Shown here piece after piece: positions 54,592 to 64,000 of a stretch of 64,000 nt of DNA (position 1 is the stretch's first letter; each line of letters begins with the position of its first letter). Below the pieces are notes generated by a model. That model had not been told where the DNA came from, did no database searches, and was given only the letters and a program-made list of their open reading frames with translations. A program made the position numbers and the translations under genes. Source of the DNA: Polyporus tsugae (taxonomy: Eukaryota; Basidiomycota; Agaricomycetes; Polyporales; Polyporaceae); contig JAHRBS010000010.1 of the NCBI GenBank assembly GCA_024305745.1, forward strand, positions 3,231,501 to 3,295,500, read 5' to 3'.

Positions 54592-57500
54592 ATGGAATCC
54601 TCCGAGTCCTCCGAGTCCCCCATCGAGTCTCCCATCGACCTTCCCAGCCCCGGATCTCGCTCAGCACGCTCCAGTATTAGCGAACAGACCCGCAGTGTCA
54701 GAGTCCGTCGCTCCAAGGATGGCAGCTCTATGCGCGACGTCGCCCGCGTCCTCGTTGCACGTGAACGCGAGACGGCCGACCTCAAGCGCGCCATGTACAC
54801 GCTTTCTGAACAGCTCAAGGCCGAGCGCCAGCGCGCCGACGCCGCCGAAGCCAAGACACGCGAGGTCCTCGCCCACTTCAAGACCGCGAACGAGGCCAAG
54901 ATCGTCGCTGAGCAGGAGGCCGCGCGCGCGAACGAGGGCCTGCGGCTGTACAAGCTCCAGTTTGAGAACGCGCAGGAGGAGATTCGCAGGGCGCAGAAGC
55001 TGATCGACACCCTGGAAGCACAGCGTTTGGACGCAGAGGAGGCCGCGGCGAAAGCGAGGAGCACGGCGAGGAAGTTGAAGGAGGAGAAGATCGTCATGCA
55101 GGCGAGGGAGGAGGGCCGGAGACAGGGCATTGAAGAAGGCATGGCTCAGGGACACGCGATGGGCTACGAAGAGGGCAGGGCGGCGGGATATGAGCATGGA
55201 CGGGCTGCTACTGAGCGTGAGTTCACGTCTGCTCCCGTCACCGAGATGGAATACGAGACGCCGCGCGCGCGGGAGTACGTGTCGCCGCGGGTTTCGAGGC
55301 CATCCACTTCCGAAGACTCGCCTCCACCGGTCATGCCTGACTATACCCAGCCCATGGACACCACGGAACCCATGCCGCCCCCGGTCACTACCCCAGCTCG
55401 TATACCCACCCCCTCAGAAAACATACCCGTAGAACAGCAGGCTCGGGAGCCAACAGCCATTCGTCCAATATCGATGCGTATGTCAATGCTTTCGCCGTCC
55501 CATCCCGCAGTGGACGTTCCTCCCGATGGCTGGATTCCGAGCCTGGATGAAGATAACCGTATCCGCCTTCCCCCACCGCATGAAATGGCACCTCCCCCGC
55601 CTGCCTCGCCGGAGCCATTATCGGCCGTGCTCAACAATGTGAGGAACATCCCTGACGAGCGTCCTCCCGTAATGATTCCTCCCCCGGCCAACCCTGGAGG
55701 CGGGTCGTCGAGCCGAAAGGTCAAGCACCGCAGACGGAACTCTACGGACTCGCACTCGACAACCATGTCTCAGTTTGAGATTCTTGGGCCTCCGACACCG
55801 GCAGGCAGCATGCCCAGAGGTACGACCAGGGACCGCCCGAACGCTCTCAGTGCTATCGCAGAGGAACGAGAGAGGACGTCATCTGCATCCTCGCCCATCT
55901 ACGACATGTCAAACGTGAGTAGTCTATGTATATCAGCAAGTCCGGTCCCGCTGATCTGGTTCCCCAGCTGTCTACGCAGAGTTTTGCAATGCCAGTACCG
56001 AGTCCCAACATGCCGGTACCCTCGCCACAGCCTACCGCCGTCGTCCCGCCACAGAACCCGACATACCCGGACACGACGCCTCGGTACGCCAGGGGCGCCG
56101 AGAACGTTGCGCGTTCGGGCCAGGACTATTATAGAGCGAATACCCCCGGGTACGGCTCCGAGGCTAGCCATCGCTCGGGCGGGTATGGATCTAGGTCACA
56201 GGAACATTTGCGCGAACGCGAACAGCGCGAACGGGAGCGCGAGCAACGCGAACGAGAAATGGAACGCGTCCGCGTCGAGCGGGAGCGGGAGCGTGAACGA
56301 GAACGAGAGCGCGCAGACCGGGAACGGGAGCGCATGGAACGTGAGCGGGAACGAGAACGCATGGAGCGGGAGCGGGAACGAGAACGTATGGAGCAGGAGC
56401 GCAAGGAGCAGGAGCACATCGAGAGAGAGCGCGAACGCGAGCGTGAACGCGAACGCGAGCGTGCCAGGAGTGCCTACAGCGGGAGCAGGTATGGGGACCA
56501 TACCCCTCGTAGACACCCGAGCGTGCAGAACATGTATGCGCCGCCCCACTCGCCTCACTCTTCCCCGGATACCCCCAGTTCGCGCACGCCTGCGATCGTC
56601 GCCCCTGCACCCAGTTTGCGTCATCCACCCCCGACCAACGCGGCTGAGAATCGAGGAAGCATGTCGTCTAACGAGATCACCTTTACTGTTGTGCCACCTG
56701 TGAGTTATTCGCACCTTGATCACCATGGTGATACTGACGAGGGATATAGTCGCGTCCGGAATCCAACGTGTCAGTAGCGCAGACTGAAGGTGTATTCCTC
56801 AGCGCAGACGATGCCGACCGCCCCCTTCCGTCCGTTTCGGAGACTCCAGCTGAAACGGCTTCCGCCCCGTCGAGTCCTGTTATTCCCCCACAGGTGATGT
56901 TGAGTGGGTCTTGGCCGCCTCCAGGTTTCGTTCCGACTGGTCCACCGTCTCCAGCGACGAGCAGTGCCATTGGTCCTGCCGGTGTCCCTTTGCCTCCGTC
57001 GAGCTATGGAGGTAGCACTGTTGGCCCTGCGGGCGTTCCCCTTCCTCCCTCCATGTACGGTGGCACACCTTCTGTCCGTTCCGAGGCCGTCATCCCAGGT
57101 GGCTTCCCGGGCAGCACTGAGGGTCCCCCTCCCGTCATTCCACTCCAACCGTCAAGCAGGAGCTCTAACTCAGCTGGCTCAAGTCGCAAGGCCGCCGAAC
57201 CATACTCCCGCGCCAACCTCAAGCGCCGAGAGGAGGACTCAGATTCCAGCATTTCTTCCGGGCTCGGTTCCGCAGACTCCCTCACGACGCCCCCTGCACG
57301 CTCACGCAAGTTGCCTACCAAGTCTGGCCGCTCGACGCCGGCGTACGCGGCGGCCCCCATCCCGGCGGGTTTTCAGTATCCCATCGTGCCTCCGACCCCT
57401 CGCTCAAGCACGAGCAATAGCTTGGGTTCACATTCAAATCGTGCCGGACGCGTCCCGCTCCCGCCCTCGGTTTCGGGTTCTGTCGCAGGATCCGCTGGCG

Positions 57501-57964
57501 GAGGTCCCCCGACGTGGCCTGGGACTGCCCTTGGAGGTCCCCCGCCACGCCCTGGGTCTGTCGGCGGCGGCATGCGTCCTCCATCCGTCATCGGCACGGA
57601 CAGATTGAGGTCCCCGATGATGGGGGGTCGGAATCTCGTGTCGCCCAATATGCAGTACTCGGGCCTGCCCGTGCCAGAACCCGTCATCCCTATCCCTATC
57701 CCGGAACCCTCTCCGATTACCCTGCCTGTTCAGATCCTTGCGTGAGTTCGGTTGCATGCTCGTATTTGGCTGACGAAGGCTGATATCTTTGTTTGTTACA
57801 GATCGCCCAGGCGTCCCACTACACCGCTCGCTGACATCGAGCCCGCTCTGGTGATCCCTTCTGTTGCTCGTGTGCCGTCCCCGGTCGCGTCTGCTGCCAG
57901 CGATGCGAGAACAAACTTCACCACGACTACTAAGGGTGGGAAGAAGGGCAAGAAAAAGCGGTAA
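54592..57964 (+). CDS. Coiled-coil protein with Arg-Glu repeat and Pro-rich tail, 1069 aa
   Basis: Four exons: 54592-55914, 55968-56699, 56750-57741 and 57802-57964 (1070 codons). A Ser/Pro-rich leader of ~45 residues precedes a long coiled coil from about 45 to 200 (RDVARVLVARERETADLKRA through RKLKEEKIVMQAREEGRR). A GYEEGRAAGYEHGRAATE stretch resembles FliH-like Gly-Glu-Gly repeats. A second charged helix rich in Arg-Glu (about 520-605) is followed by Pro/Gly/Ser-rich disorder with GPAGVPLPPS repeats and a Lys-rich end KGGKKGKKKR. I do not recognise a named family; a scaffold or cytoskeletal role is only a guess. The ATG at 54592 follows a good upstream context and starts the conserved-looking region. 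Confidence 0.75.
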
Positions 57965-59432
57965 ATTCACAGACCTTTTATATTTAGTGGTAGGAACAAA
58001 GATTGTATGCGAGCAATTCTGCGCGCACGCCGTTGGATGGCGCCTCAACCTGTATATCGTGTAATATTATATCCTCCCTCTCCTCCATACTTCCTCCCCT
58101 CTCTTCTCGCTTCTTTCTACCTCTCACCTCCTCTCGCTCATCAAGTCTTCAACGAACTTTCTGCATGCTTTATTCTCCAATCCATCTTCTCTACTCCATC
58201 TTCCCAGTCAACTTCATAGATCGCGTCTGTTTCATGGATACGCTAGGTCACAGGTTTGGAATTGGGCCGTTCGTAGCTTAACCAGTCATGATTCTCCTTG
58301 GGGTCTCCGAATGTATTTGTAGCTGGACTCGTCCCTCTGTCGGATGTTGGGCGTCGGTGCTGGTGCTGCATATGTACCATGTTTAAGTGCGTCCTTGGAT
58401 AGATGTTTATCGTCCGCTCGTTTCTGATCAGTCTCACCCTCGCAGTTCGAAGCTCGTTCTAGAGAACGGCCTTGTGTCGTCGAAGCCTGGCCACCTTGGC
58501 GTTCCCAGGTGGCAGTGCGACTCGATTTCCAGGTTGTTCTCACGTCTGTGTCACTGCAGGATGGACGAACGGATGCGATGCGGATCCGGAACGTCCGCAT
58601 AGCAAAGCGATGCTTCCTTGAACGGCCCAGCTAGTCCAAGTTCACACCTTAGTGCATCTGCAGGTCGGGAGCTGTAACTTGAAGTCGTGACGGAGTGAGG
58701 CTCGAGCTCATCTTGCCAGCCATGTGTAGATCCTGAGCGAGCTCCGTCCCGCACGAGTCGTGTAGTCTGCATCGTTTATGGTACTTACTTATCCGGGTTT
58801 CTTCAAGCGCACCTGGAGGCTGAAACTACGAATCCGTCAATCATTGGGCAGGCCTGTCAAGTTTAATGTTCAAAGGCGTAGTCACCCTATCGCAACCCAC
58901 AAGGCATCCACCATATTGATGGGCGCGATGACCTCTCCAGGTAGGATGGGTAGTATTAGCGTATGTGAAACCGAAGCTGATGTGCTAACTTTGTGCTAGC
59001 AAGGTTGTCGTTTGAGAATTAACGGGTAGGAGAATAGGCGGGGATATTTAGCTGCACTGTAGGATTGCTGAAGTGTATACTGCTGTGTATGTTTCGTGCT
59101 CGGCTCGTGTCCTTGTCTGTGGGGAATATCGCGGGCAGCTGAAAGGTTGTTCAGGCTGTCCACCTCAGAACTTGGTGCTCACCTCGTAACATCCAGAACC
59201 CCAGACGCTTTCAAGGTCGTGACTAAACACTACGAGCTGTTGTCCGAGGAAAACAAGCAATGCATTAGACATACGATACATGCATGCGGAACAACATGAT
59301 AACCTGGTATGTGACACAAACACGACGTAATGCAATCCAACAAGGAACACTAATACTGTCAATCAGGCATCATGTGCACCGACGGCGAATGAAGCGTCCG
59401 GGAGAACGTCGCGCGAGGAAACGAAGACGGGA
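57965..59432. other. Convergent intergenic, 1.47 kb
   Basis: Downstream of the coiled-coil gene (plus) and NUP98 (minus). It contains a pyrimidine-rich stretch at 58070-58150, probably a 3' untranslated region. No gene or repeat family is recognised. Confidence 0.5.
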
Positions 59433-62400
59433 CTAGAAGTGTTCGACGGTAAACGTCCACTTGCCCTCCTCGATATCAAAGCCCTGAAACGCCGTATGCT
59501 TCATCCCCTTCAGCCGCTTCAGATGCCTCACCGCGCTCGGGTGCGCCGGATCCCTAATCGGCTCCCTCGTCGCCTTGTCCAGCGGCCAGCATCGCACGAG
59601 CTCGATCCGCGCCTTGACGTTCAGCCCAGCGCCGGGCGGCGGCTTCTCCGCGTCGTCCGCGTCGGGGTACACGCTGCACTCCTTGTCGTCGAAGCGCACG
59701 ATCTCCCCCAGCAGGCTCGACAGGCGCGGCAGGCCCGTCAGGTCCACCGGCTCGAGGAGCGTGATCTGCCCATACCCCACGCGGCCCACGACGAGCCCCT
59801 CGAACGCCATCAGCTCGTCGTGCCCGAGCGCCTTGAGCTCTCCCAGACCTGGCCTCACCCAGTAGTCGCCCTCCTGCAGCTCCGTCGGGTCCTTGTGTGC
59901 CGCCTCGGGCTCGCTCGCCGCGAAGCGGCTCTGGCCCTGGTTCTTCTGTGCGCGCGCTGCGGGGGAGGGCGACTCAACGCGAGGAACGGCGGCCGCCTCG
60001 GACTCGCGCGCGGCGATGCTCAGCTTCGCGTTGAACGACGGCCCGCCATTCACCCCACCGACATTCAAATTCGCGGAGGACTTGCTAAACAGGTCCGCGG
60101 GCGCGACCTTCTTGTCGAGCGTGAGCTTTTTGACGCTCTGGCGGCCCGCAGAACCGAGCGTCGGGCTCGCGCGGTTGTTGGTGAGGAACGAGTCTGGGCT
60201 AAGCAGGCTCTTGCTGCTCGAGGTTCTGCTGAGCGAGAGGGCGTTGGGCTTGCCGGACGTGTACAGCAAGCTGCCGCCGCCGAGCTGGCTGGAGCCCGCG
60301 CTGGGCGGCGTGGATGTCGAGCCGAACCCGCGCAGTTTCGTCGTCGCTGGTGCATAGCGCAGCTGGAGCTGGGGGACGGGTGCGCGGGTGGGCACGTCGA
60401 CGAAGTAGCCAGATTTCTTCTTTGGCTGCTGGTCGAGCGTCACAGCGCGGGGGCCCGGCGGTAGCATGCTGAAGATGGGGAGGTTGGAGGCGATGGGTTG
60501 CGCGATGGATGCGGTCAATGGTGCTTGCGATTGACCAAAAACGGAGGCACCCATAGTCGCAGTGGACTGACCAAGGGTGCTGCCGCCGAATAGCGAGCTC
60601 CCCATGCCGGATTGCTGCATGCCGGAAGTTGAAGCGCCCAACGTGGGAGCTGGCTTCACACCACCGAACAGCCCACCACCGCCAAACGCGTTGGTTGCCT
60701 GTTGAGGCTGAGGCTGTTGCCCGAGAGTGGCACCGCCAAACAGGCCACCACCCGTCGCAGGCTGGGCTTGGGCTGGTTGGGTGGAACCGAACCCACCACC
60801 GAACAGACCGCTCCCTGCTTGTGGAACTGTTGCAGGTTTTTGTCCACCGAACAAGTTGCCGAACGAACCCTGTTGTTGAGGCTGGGCACCTTGTTGCTGC
60901 TGCTGTTGCTGCTGGTTGGTGGCGCCGAAAAGACCGCCTCCCCCACCACCAAAGAGACCCCCGCCTGGTTGTGGCTGGGTGGTGGTTGAACCGAACACTG
61001 CTCAAGAGGTCAATGTTGAGAACTATATACATGCGGCGAAAGTACTTACGACCACCCCCTTGTTGAGGCTGCTGTTGCTGCTGCTGCTGCTGTTGTTGTT
61101 GTTGCTGCTGTTGAGCGTTCTGACCGAACAAGCCGCCGGCGCCGGCGCCACCGAACAGCCCACCTGCAGGTTGCGTGCCCTGCTGCTGGGGGTTCGTCCC
61201 GAAAGCACCAAAGCCAGTTCCGCCGGTAGCAGGTGTGGTAGTATTAGTTGCTCCGAAGAGCGGGGGCTTGTTTTGTTGTCCTGAAGACATTGGTGGTTAC
61301 GAAAAGTAAGCTAGACAGAGAGTGGACGTGCTCACCAAAGCCACCGAACGCGCCAGTTGTACCAGCTTGTTGCTGAGGTTGCGTTTGACCAAACAGACCA
61401 CCACCCGTTTGCTGTTGTTGTTGGCCCTGTGGCTGTCCGAACGCGCCAGTTGAGCCGAACGCGCCCCCGGTGCCAGTGCCTAAGACAAGGTCAGGACAAT
61501 AGCTCATGAGAACAAGGAATACAAGGACGTACCAAATGCAGGTTTCTGCTGGTTGGCACCAAACGCTCCACCACCACCGAATAGGCCAGCACCTGGTTGC
61601 TGTTGCTGGCCCTGCTGAGGCTGGCCAAAGGTACCGAACCCAGGTGGCTGCTGTTGCTGTTGGTTTGGTTGGCCGAAGGCGCCTCCACCGCCGCCAAACA
61701 GGCCTGTGCCAGTTGTGCCAGTTGTTCCCGTCGTGGTCGAAGGCTGGCCGAAGGTACCGAAACCAGTCGACGTCCCTGCTTGTGTGGTGCTAGTGTTACC
61801 GAAGCCTCCGAACGTAGTGCCTGTTGCAGCGGGCTGTTGTGCGGGTTGGCCAAACAAGCCAGTAGAGGGTTGGGCCGCAGGTGCCCCAAATGACGACTGT
61901 CCAAAAGCGCCTGCGGTCTTCCGACCCTGCTGGTAGTCTTGCTGTCTGAGCTCCTGCTCAAAGTACGGGGTCAGAGAGCGGTCGGGGTCACTGATATCGT
62001 TGGACTCACTTCTAACGACATTGAGTTGTACTGCGGCATCGCCGATATACTCTGGTATTGCAAGGTGGTCGTCGAGTTGATAGGGTCCTTCTCAGCAAAG
62101 GCATTGAATGGCGGGTTCGCCGTTCCAGTCGTCACTGCGGTACCGCTGGCTGCGGCTGTGGTCGTTACGGAAGAAATGCATCGGAAAGTTGAGATACACA
62201 ACACGAGGCTACCGGGTGTGAATACGCACCTGGTGTAGCGCCGAACGCGCCAGTCGCTGGCTTGTTCTGCCCAAAGAGACCCCCGGTACCGAATGCACCA
62301 GTGCTTGTTGAAGGTTGCGCACCGAAGAGGTTTGTCCCTGTGCCTGTTGTGCCCGTGTTCGTCTGCCCGAATGCACCACCGGTACCACCTGTTCCCCCAA

Positions 62401-62908
62401 ATGCCGAGGGCGTTCCTGTTGTGCCTCCTCCAAATGTTCCCGCCCCTCCTCCACCGAACGCACCAAACCCAGTGGCAGGTTTGGGCTGACCAAACAGATT
62501 CCCGCCCGTGGACGCGGTGTTAGCCCCGAACGCACCTCCGCCTGTGAGAAACGAAGAAATGAGCGCGATCGACGCGGCGAGGAAGGATGAGAAACGGACC
62601 ACCGAAGCCTGCGCCAGTGTTCGATGTGTTCGTTCCGAACATGGGGTTTGCCTGTGGGGGCTGCTGCTGCTGTTGTGGTTGTTGTGGTGGTTGTTGTTGT
62701 GGCTGTCCGAACGCGTTGGTGGAGCCGAAAGCTGGTGAGAGGTGACAAAGATGATGGACAAGTTAAAAGGGCGCGCGAAATGAGTCGCACACAAACCCTT
62801 ACCGCCACCGGACCCGAAAGCAGAGGGCTGTCCGAACGCAGAGGGCTGCGGTTGCTGGTTTTGCTGGGGCTGTCCCCACGTGGACTGCACGGCGCCAGAA
62901 CCAAACAT
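59433..62908 (-). CDS. NUP98: Nucleoporin NUP98-like FG nucleoporin, 1018 aa
   Basis: Eight exons on the minus strand: 62908-62803, 62731-62600, 62541-62230, 62155-62010, 61953-61533, 61479-61336, 61280-61050 and 60997-59433 (1019 codons). The N-terminal two thirds is FG/GLFG repeat with Gln-rich linkers. A GLEBS-type motif, ELRQQDYQQGRK, begins exon 5 and would bind the export factor Gle2/Rae1. The C-terminal autoproteolytic domain includes GDYWVRPGLGELKAL, VVGRVGYGQITLLEPVDLT and FDIEEGKWTFTVEHF. The stop follows the HF of the normal self-cleavage site directly, so no Nup96 half is encoded. It forms the permeability barrier of the nuclear pore. The second intron donor is ambiguous by 3 nt (GTCCGT or GTGGTC). 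Confidence 0.93.
61055..61115 (-). repeat. CAG/CAA (polyglutamine) microsatellite in NUP98
   Basis: A run of Gln codons, CAG with CAA interruptions, at the end of exon 7 encodes roughly 20 consecutive glutamines. Length is likely to vary between strains, as for other trinucleotide tracts. Confidence 0.8.
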
Positions 62909-63137
62909 TGTGAGAGCAGAGATCCTGTCAGCTCGTCCTCGTCGTGGTCTCTCCTCTCGTTGCCGCAGACGCCTCACCCTCGCTGCCTCCCCAATTTAAA
63001 GCGGAGCCCCAAACGCGGTCACGCCTCCTCCGGCCCTAGGCGCTCGATTTTTCCTCAAGCGCCGACCCTTCCCTTTCGCCGCAAGTTTCGCCAAGAGACC
63101 AGACGTCTCCCTCTTCCTCCCTCTCTTCCTCCTAGCC
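62909..63137. promoter_or_regulatory. Divergent promoter of NUP98 and RPA135, 229 bp
   Basis: Only 229 bp separate the two start codons. The sequence is pyrimidine-rich on the plus strand. No TATA box is seen, fitting housekeeping genes. Confidence 0.4.
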
Positions 63138-64000
63138 ATGCCCGACGGCTCTTCTCGCACACAAAATCCGGTCAAGAGCACGTTTAACACCCTTGAACGC
63201 GAGAAAAACTTCAAGAATCCACCAAAAGACGCCGCGGTAGTCCCGATCCTCAATGAATTTGTGACCCCACACATCGAGTCTTTCAACGCACTCTTTGACG
63301 ACTCTGGACTTCCTGCTGGAGATGGAGATGCGAAGGGCTTGCTTCACTTGGGCTTGGAAGACATCGGGAAGCGAGTGGTATTTGATGGAAAGGGGGACAT
63401 TGGCTCAGAAAGCGGGCAGAGAGGATGGGGAAACCGTCTATCCAGTGAGCTATGCTTCAATAAAATTAAACGCGGAACAATTGAATGCGTTATCAGTGTG
63501 GTATGAACAGGTCACCGTTGCTCGTCCCATGGTTCCTGAACGAGATAAGGATGCTGTAGAGAGGAGAGTGTTCCCAACCGAGGTGAGTATCACAGTATGT
63601 TCCATCCTGCTACATTATTCAATACCCCTCCAGGCTCGTGAACGATTAACGTCATACCGAGGACGCATGGTCGCCAAACTATGCTGGCAGGTCAATGACG
63701 GACCCGTTGAAGTAGAGATGAGAGATTGCGGTCTTCTACCAATCATGGTCCGGGTACGTATGTAATGATCCCCTCCATCCTTTCCTTCGCTAAATGTCGC
63801 TATTGCAGTCAGTGCGGTGTAACATCCGTGGTATGTCCTCTGCGGACCTTGTGAAGCGCCACGAGGAACCAGAAGAGTTCGGCGGGTACTTCATCATTAA
63901 CGGCAACGAACGTCTCATCCGATACCTCATCCTCCCCCGACGACATCATGTCATCTCCCTCGTCCGACCCTCCTTCGTCAACCGCGGCCCTTCATATACA
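63138..64000 (+). CDS. RPA135: RNA polymerase I second-largest subunit RPA135, 3' partial
   Basis: Exons 63138-63444, 63497-63582, 63634-63753 and 63809 to the window end. The N-terminal part of the Pol I beta-like subunit is clear: TFNTLEREKNFKNPP, HIESFNALFDD, GNRLSMWYEQVTVARPMVP, then SVRCNIRGMSSADLVKRHEE and GGYFIINGNERLIRYLI, the last being the protrusion/lobe motif. The Met codon split across the first junction is the only way to join the frames. With RPA190 it forms the catalytic centre that makes ribosomal RNA in the nucleolus. About three quarters of the protein lies beyond the window. Confidence 0.95.

Noticed and set aside
54558..55142. 194-codon minus-strand frame opposite the coiled coil
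   Set aside because: Mirror of the plus-strand coiled-coil codons (Ser/Ala/Cys-rich); no independent evidence.
1..64000. CRISPR arrays, rRNA genes, bacterial-type operons or phage genes
   Set aside because: No regularly spaced repeats, no rRNA-like sequence, and all genes are intron-rich eukaryotic genes.

Overview
This window looks like nuclear DNA of a filamentous basidiomycete, most likely an agaricomycete of the Polyporales (wood-decay) type. Genes are packed tightly and cut by many short introns of about 45-130 nt with GTRNGT donors and YAG acceptors. Coding GC is high. The families present fit: DUF6533 membrane proteins, a sedolisin protease, a multi-member F-box-like family starting with an LPxELLExIF motif, and an HNH-type gene found in mushrooms. 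Spliced models were worked out by hand; for most genes the exon lengths add up to a whole number of codons.

Layout. 1-5 kb: 5'-truncated DUF6533 membrane protein, a cytochrome P450-like gene, then a decayed copy of the DUF6533 gene tail, so the P450 lies between two related segments. 4.9-6.1 kb: WBP2/GRAM-like protein and a possible small gene. 7.3-9.7 kb: secreted sedolisin. 10.7-12.4 kb (-): membrane-anchored alpha/beta hydrolase, divergent from a 1124-residue disordered coiled-coil protein (12.7-16.3 kb). 16.9-18.2 kb: SPT3 subunit of SAGA. 18.5-19.9 kb: F-box-like gene. 20.4-22.0 kb: secreted aldose 1-epimerase.

22-34 kb is the accessory, repeat-rich part. An HNH-nuclease-type gene is broken by two different hAT-like non-autonomous transposons, each with terminal inverted repeats and an 8-bp target duplication, and also by a nonsense codon pair and a frameshift. 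Next to it a truncated Ty1/copia reverse-transcriptase fragment runs into the 3' end of an F-box-like gene, followed by three more F-box-like paralogues, all on the minus strand.

34-64 kb returns to conserved single-copy genes: Atg22 (vacuolar amino-acid efflux), a peroxisomal adenine-nucleotide carrier, a large F-box protein, Opy2 (HOG-pathway membrane anchor), the CAF16 ABC ATPase, an AIR1/AIR2-type five-zinc-knuckle protein, a 914-residue UBA/Cys-rich/UBC protein, a coiled-coil/RE-rich protein, nucleoporin NUP98, and the start of RNA polymerase I subunit RPA135. Several neighbours are divergent pairs with 230-340 bp between start codons.

There is no operon-like pathway or defence system. 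The unusual content is the double transposon disruption of the HNH gene, the F-box array with its retroelement fusion, and the duplication around the P450.
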